Assembly: GCA_042095055.1 (NCBI GenBank)
Contig: JBELBZ010000036.1
Coordinates: 1-18,691, forward strand
Direction: 5' to 3'
Source of the DNA: UBA8752 sp042095055
GTDB taxonomy: Bacteria; Bacteroidota; Bacteroidia; Flavobacteriales_D; Sanyastnellaceae
DNA: 18,691 nt
The notes below the pieces were generated by a model. It had not been told where the DNA came from. It was given only the letters and a program-made list of their open reading frames with translations, and did not search any database. How positions within the stretch are numbered: the stretch's first letter is position 1; the number at the start of each line of letters is the position of its first letter. This document shows, in pieces, positions 7,565 through 15,019 of the stretch. The position numbers were made by a program, and so were the translations under genes.

Positions 7565-8323
7565 TCATTCGAACCAGCGGAGCGGTTTTCCCGCTTCTGT
7601 CGCTGGACTCCATTTGCGGAAGGCCGCGTTGAGCAGGATCAAGTGTACCAACAGTGCCGCGTGGAGTGGGGCGAGGTACCATGGCCAGGCCCAGTCAAAA
7701 ACCAGAGGGTTGTCGGCCACAGGGGCTTCCCAGACATACATGTAGTTGGCGATGACCCCATCGGTTCGGGGGAACACCAGATTCAGCATGGCATTGAGCC
7801 CCATGAGGACCATGGACAAGGCCACCGTCCAACCATAAGTGCGGATCCAGTCCCATTGGCGGAAACGGAGGCCATAGACCTTGGCCATCACAAGGGGGAC
7901 AAACACCAATGCCGCGTGCTTTACAAAGAAGAGCAGCATGAGGGGCAGGGCGTCTCCTGAAGGCAGTTGTGGGGTCAGCAGGGAATGCGTACCCCCTATG
8001 ATCCCCAGAAATGCGGTAAAGGAGAACAACGCTCGGTTGAGCCAGAAGCAATTGAGCCCCATCAAAATGGCGTTGATCCCGCACAAATGAAGGGGCAGGG
8101 AACGGTGCCACGAGAAGGACATGTCGGGGACCATCGCGAACATGAGCAGGTCGAGGCCTTGAAAGGCGAGCATGGCGATGCCGAGGCCTTTGCGGGCCAC
8201 TGTGTTTTCTGCGCCTTTTTTGGTGAAAAACCACAGGGACCAAACGGCCAGGGCCGCGCACAGGGCCATCATGGCCCAATACCGGGGCTCAGTGGGGGAA
8301 ATGACAACGTCGAGTTGACCCAT
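7565..8323 (-). CDS. TP0381/YwaF (TIGR02206)-type seven-helix membrane protein
   Basis: This 252-residue hydrophobic protein has about seven membrane segments, near residues 16-33, 46-66, 76-95, 99-117, 126-149, 165-184 and 215-236. Features of the TIGR02206 (TP0381/YwaF) family are visible: LPLHLCGINAILMG at 77-90, the loop GGTHSLLTPQLP at 110-121, KHAALVFVP at 135-143, and the late WPWYLAPLH at 213-221. The family is distantly related to eukaryotic TMEM164, reported as a lipid acyltransferase; whether the bacterial proteins share that chemistry is unknown. His79, Cys81 and His136 are membrane-embedded polar residues worth noting. The gene starts 30 bases after the GH16 stop on the same strand, so it may be the last gene of the polysaccharide operon, although a hairpin lies between them. 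The family call is fairly sure; function is not. Confidence 0.8.
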   Translation of the reverse strand: MGQLDVVISPTEPRYWAMMALCAALAVWSLWFFTKKGAENTVARKGLGIAMLAFQGLDLLMFAMVPDMSFSWHRSLPLHLCGINAILMGLNCFWLNRALFSFTAFLGIIGGTHSLLTPQLPSGDALPLMLLFFVKHAALVFVPLVMAKVYGLRFRQWDWIRTYGWTVALSMVLMGLNAMLNLVFPRTDGVIANYMYVWEAPVADNPLVFDWAWPWYLAPLHAALLVHLILLNAAFRKWSPATEAGKPLRWFE

Positions 8324-8337
8324 GAATACAAGCCTTG

Positions 8338-8354
8338 GGCCAGCCGTCTGGGCC
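8338..8354 (-). other. Intercistronic hairpin after the GH16 stop codon
   Basis: An imperfect inverted repeat (arms GGCCAG at 8338-8343 and CTGGGCC at 8348-8354, four-base loop, one-base bulge) begins at the last base of the GH16 stop codon. In the minus-strand transcript no run of T follows, so a strong intrinsic terminator is unlikely. It could stabilise the upstream message or lower expression of the membrane-protein gene. Chance is possible in GC-rich DNA. Confidence 0.3.
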
Positions 8355-9535
8355 TATTGGAATACGCGGATGTAGTCCACGGCCATAAAGCCAGGGAATG
8401 GCGTGGTGTCGTTGGGATCACCCGGCCACTGGCCTCCGACAGCAACGTTCAGGATAAAAAAGAACGCGTCATTGAAGGGGTAGGCCATGCCGTTCATGTT
8501 CTGAGGAGTGACCGTGTGGTAATGCACGTCGTCCATGTAGAACTTGATCTCGTCTTCTTGCCAATCGATGGAGAACACATGGAACGCATCGGCAAAGGTC
8601 TCAGGAAAGCTGAGGGCTGGTGCCGTTGTCCCATAGTACTGGTGCTGTCCATTGTCCGGTCCCCAGTGCACCGTGCCATGGATCAAGCGAGGCTGATTGC
8701 CTATCAATTCCATGATGTCGATTTCACCGCAGGCAGGCCAGCTTTCTGTCGTGATGTCAGAACCGAGCATCCACAGTGCCGGCCAGATGCCCTGTCCAAT
8801 GGGCAGCATGGCGCGGATGTCCACGCGGCCGTATTGGAAGTCATAGATCCCTTGGGTCTTGAGTCGTGCTGAGGTGTACCCGCCTTCGTTTCGTGCGAAG
8901 ATGAACAGGTTGCCATCGTCGACCTTGACGTTCTCGGGGCTGCTGGTGTAATTCTGCAACTCTTGGTTGCCCCATCCCCAGTTGCCGTTGCCCAAGTCGT
9001 AGGTCCATTTGGCTGGGTCGGGAGCGCCATCGTTGTCAAACTCATCGCCCCAGACCAAGGTCATCCCCGGATAGGAATCCGGAGTGGTATAGCCTTCGTT
9101 GGTGATGGCGAGCGTCTGGTCGTCGTTCCTGATGGTGCCCACAGCCTCCTGAAGGTTGTCCCTCAAATAGCCGCCTTCTGGATTGCTGAGTGCGACGGTA
9201 AAGAACTCATCGGGCTCCAGGTATTCATCGACGACGATGGGAACTTCAATGGTCTTTTTGGTGTCGCCAGGAGCGAACACCAAGTCGCCTTCAGTGGCGG
9301 TGTAGTCTTCTCCTGAGATGGCCGTGCCATCGGCAGTGGCATAGTGAACCCGGACCTCTTCTGTCTTCGCTTCATCGATGCGTACATCAAAGGTGAAGGT
9401 GGAGCTGGCTTCGTTTTCAAAGGCCGTGCGGTCATTCGAAAATCGAAATTCCGCAGGGGTCTCTTCTTCTCCTCCTCCACATGCAGCAAAGGCGAGGGGG
9501 AAGGCCAGTATCGAAAGTGTCCGAGCGATGTTCAT
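8354..9535 (-). CDS. GH16 endo-beta-1,3-glucanase (laminarinase) lipoprotein with Calx-beta domain
   Basis: This 393-residue protein has a lipoprotein leader ending at Cys19. The following GGGEEE run is acidic, as seen in surface-exposed Bacteroidota lipoproteins. Residues about 30-139 form a Calx-beta domain (VHYATADGTAISGEDYTA, then LEPDEFFTVALSNP, GTIRNDD). Residues about 157-393 are a GH16 catalytic domain with the active-site motif EIDIME: Glu271 nucleophile, Asp273, Glu276 acid/base. Other GH16 hallmarks are GIWPALWML (249-257) and the C-terminal MAVDYIRVFQ. The pattern fits the laminarinase-type subfamily, which hydrolyses internal beta-1,3-glucosidic bonds of laminarin and similar glucans. 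The ATG overlaps the stop of the upstream PKD gene as ATGA, indicating coupled translation. The family and mechanism are firm; laminarin as substrate is inferred from subfamily resemblance and the GH3 and SusCD neighbours. Confidence 0.93.
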   Translation of the reverse strand: MNIARTLSILAFPLAFAACGGGEEETPAEFRFSNDRTAFENEASSTFTFDVRIDEAKTEEVRVHYATADGTAISGEDYTATEGDLVFAPGDTKKTIEVPIVVDEYLEPDEFFTVALSNPEGGYLRDNLQEAVGTIRNDDQTLAITNEGYTTPDSYPGMTLVWGDEFDNDGAPDPAKWTYDLGNGNWGWGNQELQNYTSSPENVKVDDGNLFIFARNEGGYTSARLKTQGIYDFQYGRVDIRAMLPIGQGIWPALWMLGSDITTESWPACGEIDIMELIGNQPRLIHGTVHWGPDNGQHQYYGTTAPALSFPETFADAFHVFSIDWQEDEIKFYMDDVHYHTVTPQNMNGMAYPFNDAFFFILNVAVGGQWPGDPNDTTPFPGFMAVDYIRVFQ

Positions 9536-10380
9536 TGTGCAGCAAAGATCAATGTGAAGTAACCTTCACCGTTTGTACAATCTCCATTCATCAGAGGGGC
9601 CATGACCACGAGGCGGTCTTCTGTGAGTTCGAGGATGTCGTAACTGGGACCGCAGTCCCAAACGCCCATGAACCAGCAGAACCCCTCGTTGTCTGGCAAG
9701 AGCAGAATCTGGTCTTCACCATTGATGCCTGCCCCTTCATTGAGGAGGTAGTTGAGCGTGTCGGGAACGACGAGTTCGTTGACCACATAGCCTTCAAAAG
9801 GGTTGATGGTGCCACCGTTGTTGTTGTAGCCGTAATGTCCTTCTGTGGTGAAGGTATAGCTGTCGTCGTACTGCTCCGGAACCAGGCCAGCCAATGGGCT
9901 GCTGTACCATTCTGTGCTGCCCGGTGTCGGTCCAACAGAGATGGCCCCAGCTTCCCCGGAGAAAATCCAAGTCTTCTGGTTGTCACAGCCCGTGAGCAAT
10001 GCCAAGGTGCCTTCACAAGGCAGCTCAACGGTGTTGGCCACAGGAATGGTCGCCGTTGCTGTACCTGAACCTCCTGCGCTGTAGACGGAGTAGGTGGCTT
10101 CGTAGTCGCCGGCCTGAGGGTAGAAAGCTGTGTCCTGGATTTCATTGCTGGTCAGGCCATTGCCGAAGTCCCAGAAGTGCAAGAACCCATCGCCAGCGAG
10201 TGAGGTAAAGACCACCCTGTTGGAGTCAACGTAGGGCACGGCAGCGGTGTCCACATAAAGGTAATCCCAGTCAAAAGACGCGCTGGGAGATCCTGGAAGG
10301 TCGATGCCCTCTTCCACGGCAGGTTGGCAACCGACAAAGGCCATGACGACGGCCAGGGGGAGGTAATGATGAAGTCGCAT
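9532..10380 (-). CDS. PKD-domain surface lipoprotein, putative glycan-binding protein of the PUL
   Basis: This 282-residue lipoprotein has a lipobox ending at Cys18 (MAFVGC) and then an acidic stretch (QPAVEEGID). A PKD domain spans about residues 33-115 (HFWDFGNG at 68-75, then YPQAGDYEATYSVYSAGG). The C-terminal part (about 128-282) opens with LTGCDNQKTWIFSGEAG and contains many aromatic residues (WYSSP, YTFTTEGHYGYNNNGG, CWFMGVWDCGP), as expected of a carbohydrate-binding beta-sandwich. Lipoproteins of this kind commonly sit next to SusD in beta-glucan loci and act as surface glycan-binding proteins in the place of SusE/F. No catalytic motif is recognised. Its ATG overlaps the SusD stop by one base (TGATG) and its own stop overlaps the GH16 start, placing it firmly in the operon. 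The PKD call is good; binding is inferred. Confidence 0.82.
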   Translation of the reverse strand: MRLHHYLPLAVVMAFVGCQPAVEEGIDLPGSPSASFDWDYLYVDTAAVPYVDSNRVVFTSLAGDGFLHFWDFGNGLTSNEIQDTAFYPQAGDYEATYSVYSAGGSGTATATIPVANTVELPCEGTLALLTGCDNQKTWIFSGEAGAISVGPTPGSTEWYSSPLAGLVPEQYDDSYTFTTEGHYGYNNNGGTINPFEGYVVNELVVPDTLNYLLNEGAGINGEDQILLLPDNEGFCWFMGVWDCGPSYDILELTEDRLVVMAPLMNGDCTNGEGYFTLIFAAQ

Positions 10381-11933
10381 CAGTATCCGGGGTTTTGGGT
10401 GATGAGACCACCGCTCAGGGTGATTTCATTGCTTGGAATGGGAAAGAGTTCGTTAACACCGGCCGAAAAGCTGTAACCGCTGTTGGGGAAGTGCTCATCG
10501 AGGTGGGCTTGCATCACTTCGGCTGCGCGGTCTTGGCGCACAAGGTCGAAGAAGCGGTGTCCTTCCAAGGCAAGCTCCACCCGGCGCTCGTGCCAAATGT
10601 CTTCCAAGGTGATGTCACCAGCACTGATGAAAGGGAGCACGGCATCAGGGGACATGGGATTGTAGCTCACGTTGCCACGTGCACGGAAGCGCACTGCTTC
10701 GAGGGCAGCCGATGCTTCCTCTGTGCGGCCAGTGTTGAAGCAGGCTTCAGCATGGAAGAGCAACACGTCGGAGAGGCGGATGACCCGGTCGTTGGTGTGT
10801 CCGTTGGGGTTGGGGTCGCCAAATGGCGCCTCTTCAGCGGCGTTGTTGAAGTACTTTTTGGGGTAGTAGAGGTGGGGAAAACCCGTTGCATCGATTGTGA
10901 ACACTCCACGGTCGCCCATGACGTCTCCTTCGCTGAAGAGCGTGGCCGCAAGGCGGGGATCTCCATCCTCAAACGCGTTGACGAGGTCTTGGGTCGGGAG
11001 GTTGAAACCGTAGCCGTTGAATTGACCGCGGGCACGCTGGAAGACATTGGTAAAGGTGCCTTCAAGTTGTTGGCCCCAGTTTCCACCGGAAGCATTCATG
11101 TATTGGATTTCCCAGATGGAGCCTGGGCCATTCTCGCCGAGTTCGGTAAAGATGTTGGCGTATTCAGGATCGAGGCTGTATTCGCCTTCGCCCACCAGGT
11201 CAGCAGAGACCTGATAGCAGGCCTCCCATTCGCCGAGGAACGCATGCACTTTGGTCATCAAGCCTTGAGCAGAACCGCGGGTGGCGCGTCCCAGTTCATT
11301 CAAGCTGTAGGAACTGCGGGGAGGCAAGAATTCAATCGCAAACTCGAGGTCATCTTTGATGAGGGTGTACACTTCATCGGAAGAGGCACGGGCTTGCTGG
11401 TATTGGGTCGATGCCAGAGGCTCCGTCACGAGAGGCACCCCTCCAAAGGTCTTGACCAGGTTGAAGTACCAGTAGGCGCGAATGAACCGGGCTTCACCCA
11501 AATAGGCGTCGCGCACATCGGCATCCATGTCGATTTCAGGAATCTTCTGGAGTGCGAGGTTGCAGTACGCAATGCCGCGGTAGGCTACTTGCCACTCGAC
11601 GAGGAGCATTTGCCCAGCGCTGTTGCCTTGGAAACGCTCATAATCATAGAGCTGCGGATCGTCACCATCGCCCGAGCCGCCTTTGTCGGTGTCATCGGAG
11701 ATGATGTCGCCGAAGAACCAGCGGAAGTGAGGCTTGAGGCCAGAGGATCCTTGGATGTTCGTCACTTCCTGTTGCAGGGTATTGTAGCAGGCAATGGTGG
11801 CGGACAAGGCGTCTTCTGGCGTCTTGTAGAAGTTGGCTTCCGTTGAGCCTACAACAGGCGTGCGCTCGAGGAATTCCTGCTTACAGGAGACCAGAACGGC
11901 GGGAATCAGGAGGAGAAGGAGTATGCGCTTCAT
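10380..11933 (-). CDS. susD: SusD/RagB-family glycan-binding outer-membrane lipoprotein
   Basis: This 517-residue protein has the usual SusD length. The leader ends at a lipobox Cys17 (PAVLVSC). The N-terminus shows the family pattern FLERTPVVGS followed by ATIACYNTLQQ. The C-terminal SusD region carries VIRLSDVLLFHAEACFNTG, then HERRVELALEGHRFFDLVR and finally LFPIPSNEI and ITQNPGY, the strongest signatures of the family. SusD proteins sit on the outer face of the outer membrane, form a lid on SusC, and capture oligosaccharides through a TPR-based helical fold. It starts 11 bases after the SusC stop, and its own stop overlaps the PKD lipoprotein start. Together with GH16 and GH3 the likely ligand is a beta-1,3-glucan, which is an inference. 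The symbol denotes family membership, not starch specificity. Confidence 0.96.
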   Translation of the reverse strand: MKRILLLLLIPAVLVSCKQEFLERTPVVGSTEANFYKTPEDALSATIACYNTLQQEVTNIQGSSGLKPHFRWFFGDIISDDTDKGGSGDGDDPQLYDYERFQGNSAGQMLLVEWQVAYRGIAYCNLALQKIPEIDMDADVRDAYLGEARFIRAYWYFNLVKTFGGVPLVTEPLASTQYQQARASSDEVYTLIKDDLEFAIEFLPPRSSYSLNELGRATRGSAQGLMTKVHAFLGEWEACYQVSADLVGEGEYSLDPEYANIFTELGENGPGSIWEIQYMNASGGNWGQQLEGTFTNVFQRARGQFNGYGFNLPTQDLVNAFEDGDPRLAATLFSEGDVMGDRGVFTIDATGFPHLYYPKKYFNNAAEEAPFGDPNPNGHTNDRVIRLSDVLLFHAEACFNTGRTEEASAALEAVRFRARGNVSYNPMSPDAVLPFISAGDITLEDIWHERRVELALEGHRFFDLVRQDRAAEVMQAHLDEHFPNSGYSFSAGVNELFPIPSNEITLSGGLITQNPGY

Positions 11934-11944
11934 GGGTTCCTGTA

Positions 11945-14900
11945 TTAAAATGTGACGTTGATGCCGGCGATGAAGTTCCGCGCGACGGGATAAAAACCAC
12001 GGTCGATGCCAATTTCCAGCGTACCGCGTGATCCGATTTCAGGATCGAGGCCGGAGTAATTGGTAAAGGTCAAGAGGTTGCTGGCCGAGACATAGAAACG
12101 GCACTTGCCGATGTCCAATTTGTCTTGAAGGCTTTGGGGCAGGGTGTACCCGATTTGCAGGTTCTTGATGCGGACAAACGAACCGTCCTCAACGAACCGG
12201 TCGGAGACGCGGTTGTTTTGGTTGGCATCGGTGTGTGTGATGCGGGGGTGCTCGTTGGTGGAGCCTTCGCCCGTCCAACGCTCCAGTGCAGAAACGGGAA
12301 GGTTGGTGGTGTTCAGGTCGTAACGGAAGATGCCGTTGAACAGGTCATTGCCCTGTGAGCCTTGAATGAAGATGCTGGCATCGAAGTTCTTCCACTTCAC
12401 GTTGGCGGTGACCCCAAAGGTGAAGTCCGGATGAGGGTTTCCGATGACGGTCTTATCGTTCTCGTCGAGGACGCCGTCTTCATTCTGATCGACGAAGATG
12501 ACATCTCCAGCTTGGGCTTCAGGTTGGGCTGTATTGGCGGTGGCTTCTTCGTCGGTTTGGAAGATGCCTGCCGTCTCATAGCCATAGAAGACCGCCATGG
12601 GGAGACCGATGTCGGTGTAGGCTGAGAAGTCGTTGCCGGCGCCGAAAATGCCACCGGTGTTGATGGGCTGTCCGCCTTCTCCGAGTCCGGTGACTTCATT
12701 GCGGATCACGCTCAGGTTACCGGTGATGTCATAGTCCCAGTCGCCTTTCTCTCCGCGGTAGGTGAGGGCGAGCTCGAGGCCCTTGTTGCGGGCCGAGGCT
12801 ACGTTGGTGGCGGCGGGAAGGAATCCAACCACGCCGGGCACGGGCACCACGGCGAGCATGTCGTTGGTGTTCTTCACGAAGTAGTCGAGGACGATGTTGA
12901 AACGTCCGCGGTACAGGTCAACGTCGAGACCGGCGTTGAACTGGTCTACGGTTTCCCACTTGAGGTCAGGGTTGGACGTGGTAACAGGACCTGCGCCGTT
13001 GACCTGCTGTTGGTCGGGACCGAAGGTGTAGTTCTGTCCATTGAAGACCACAGAAGTGAAGTCGAAATTGCCAATGCCGTCGGCGTTACCGTTGCGGCCC
13101 CATGAGGCGCGCACCTTGGCGAATTCAATCCAGTCTTTCTCCACTACCCAGGGAATCTCCGTGAGGTTCCATGCGGCAGACAGAGAAGGGAAGATGCCGT
13201 AGCGGTTGTTGGCGCCAAACTTAGAAGAGCCATCGCGGCGGACGGTTCCGCTCATGGAGTAGCGGTCTCCGAGTTCGTACTGGACACGCGCAAATGTGGA
13301 GAGGTAGGAGCTCTCGCCGAAACCTCCGCTGGCGTTGGGGGCCTGCTCGTTGAAGTTGAGGCTGTTGTCGAGGAAGGCCAGCTCCGGGTCGTTGGAGTTG
13401 AGGCTGTCTCGGTATGTGCCAATGTTCTGGTAGTTGCCGTAGAGGGCAGAGTAACCCAGGATGGTCTGGATGCGGTCGCCGTTCTTGAGGTCCTTGTCGT
13501 ACTGCAAGGTGTTCTCCCACTGCCAGTTGGACCACTTGTTTTCGTTGCGGATGAGTCCGTTGACCTCGCGCCACTCGTAAGCAGGTCGGTTGGGGTCATT
13601 CTCTCCAACTCCCAAGTCGTACTGGGGGAGGAAGATTTTCTGGGAGCCCAGTGAAAGGTCGATGTTGACCGAGGAGCGGAACTTCAATTCCTTCAACAGG
13701 TCGTATTCACCGAAGAGGTTTCCGACAAAGCGGTTGGTCATCCAGTTGTCATAGGTGGTAGCCACCTGGTTGATGGGGTTGGCAATGTCGCTTCCGATCA
13801 ATTCGGTGTAAGCGTATGAGCCGTCTGGGCGCGATACTGGTGTAACGGGGTCCATGTTCAAGGCCCGAACGACAGGAGTCGCGAATTCATTGTTTTCAGC
13901 CAGCGCATTGCGGCTGATGTGGGTGAAGTTCACCGTTTGTCCGATGCGGAAGCGGTCTCCGGCATCTTGCTGGGTGCTCACGCGGAACGTCGTGCGCTCG
14001 AAGCGTCCTTTCTCTCCGCCGATGATGCCGTCTTGGGCGAAGTGGCTTCCGCCGATGGCGGTCGAACTGGTGGCAGTACCCTTGGTGAAGTTGAAACTGT
14101 GGTTCACCATGGGCGCGCGCTCAAACAGGGCTTCTTGCCAATCGGTGCCTTCACCGAGGCTGGCGGGGTCGGCCAACTGGGAGAGGGGGACGAGTCCGGC
14201 AGCGGCGCGGCTTTCGTTCATCAAGATGGCGTACTCCTCAGCATTGAGGAGGCCGATTTTCTTCCAAGGCTCTTGGAAGCCGTAGTAGGTGTCGTAGGTC
14301 ACCTGTGCAGGCTGCCCTTTGGCGCCTTTCTTGGTGGTGACCAGGATTACACCGTTTCCACCACGTGCACCATAGATCGCAGCAGAGGCTGCGTCCTTGA
14401 GCACTGAAATGGACTCGATGTCAGAAGGGTTGAGGTAGTCGATGCCACCTGAAGGGATGCCATCTACGACCCACAAAGGTTCCGCATTGTTCAAAGAGCC
14501 TGTTCCTCGAATCCGGATGGATTGGGTGGAACCTGGCTGCCCTGAATTCTGCGTCACCTGGACACCTGCTGCGCGGCCTTGTAGGGCCTGCTCCGTGCGG
14601 AGCACGGGCACAGATGTGGCGTCCTTGATGTCAATGGTACCTACAGCACCAGAGATCTTGCTCCTCTGCTGGTTTCCGTATCCGATGACGATGGCCTCTT
14701 CCAAACCGGCGATGTCGGCTGCAAGGGCATGGTCAACGTTGGATTTTCCAGCAATGGCCACATTCGTGGTCTTGTAACCGATGTAGGTAAACGTCAGGGT
14801 AGCCTCGGAAGAGGATACCATCAACGTGTAGTTACCATCAAGGTCGGTCACGGTACCGTTGTAGGTGCCTTTTTCGACAACGGATACGCCTGGGAGGGCG

Positions 14901-14998
14901 ATGCCGTCATCGGCGTCGGTCACCTTACCGGTGATGGCCGTGGATTGGGCGAAAATTCCGAATGGAATCATCCAACCCAAAAGGAGCAAGAATCTCAT
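11945..14998 (-). CDS. susC: SusC/RagA-family TonB-dependent outer-membrane transporter
   Basis: The product is 1017 residues from the ATG at 14998. A TTG six codons upstream (15016) is in frame, but the ATG directly precedes the signal peptide (MRFLLLLGWMIPFGIFAQ) and is preferred. A carboxypeptidase-regulatory-like domain spans about residues 21-100 (AITGKVTDADDGIALPGVSV, then GTVTDLDGNYTL and FTYIGYK). The SusC motif EEAIVIGYGNQQRSKISGAV follows, then the plug (ALQGRAAGVQVTQNSGQPG, IRIRGTGSLNNAEPLWVVDG, SVLKDAASAAIYGARGGNG). The rest is the beta-barrel, ending in the aromatic AGINVTF. It imports oligosaccharides captured by SusD, with energy from TonB-ExbBD encoded elsewhere. It begins 21 bases after the upstream secreted-protein gene. 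The family call is certain; substrate specificity is inferred from neighbours. Confidence 0.97.
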   Translation of the reverse strand: MRFLLLLGWMIPFGIFAQSTAITGKVTDADDGIALPGVSVVEKGTYNGTVTDLDGNYTLMVSSSEATLTFTYIGYKTTNVAIAGKSNVDHALAADIAGLEEAIVIGYGNQQRSKISGAVGTIDIKDATSVPVLRTEQALQGRAAGVQVTQNSGQPGSTQSIRIRGTGSLNNAEPLWVVDGIPSGGIDYLNPSDIESISVLKDAASAAIYGARGGNGVILVTTKKGAKGQPAQVTYDTYYGFQEPWKKIGLLNAEEYAILMNESRAAAGLVPLSQLADPASLGEGTDWQEALFERAPMVNHSFNFTKGTATSSTAIGGSHFAQDGIIGGEKGRFERTTFRVSTQQDAGDRFRIGQTVNFTHISRNALAENNEFATPVVRALNMDPVTPVSRPDGSYAYTELIGSDIANPINQVATTYDNWMTNRFVGNLFGEYDLLKELKFRSSVNIDLSLGSQKIFLPQYDLGVGENDPNRPAYEWREVNGLIRNENKWSNWQWENTLQYDKDLKNGDRIQTILGYSALYGNYQNIGTYRDSLNSNDPELAFLDNSLNFNEQAPNASGGFGESSYLSTFARVQYELGDRYSMSGTVRRDGSSKFGANNRYGIFPSLSAAWNLTEIPWVVEKDWIEFAKVRASWGRNGNADGIGNFDFTSVVFNGQNYTFGPDQQQVNGAGPVTTSNPDLKWETVDQFNAGLDVDLYRGRFNIVLDYFVKNTNDMLAVVPVPGVVGFLPAATNVASARNKGLELALTYRGEKGDWDYDITGNLSVIRNEVTGLGEGGQPINTGGIFGAGNDFSAYTDIGLPMAVFYGYETAGIFQTDEEATANTAQPEAQAGDVIFVDQNEDGVLDENDKTVIGNPHPDFTFGVTANVKWKNFDASIFIQGSQGNDLFNGIFRYDLNTTNLPVSALERWTGEGSTNEHPRITHTDANQNNRVSDRFVEDGSFVRIKNLQIGYTLPQSLQDKLDIGKCRFYVSASNLLTFTNYSGLDPEIGSRGTLEIGIDRGFYPVARNFIAGINVTF

Positions 14999-15019
14999 GG
15001 TGTCTTGTAGGTTCAATTT

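Noticed and set aside
7967..8872. A 301-codon plus-strand frame
   Set aside because: It covers the junction between the membrane protein and GH16 genes on the opposite strand and has no recognisable motif.
10395..11846. A 483-codon plus-strand open frame opposite SusD
   Set aside because: It lies fully antisense to a clear SusD gene, has low-complexity composition and no recognisable domain. Long antisense frames are expected in this GC-rich coding DNA.
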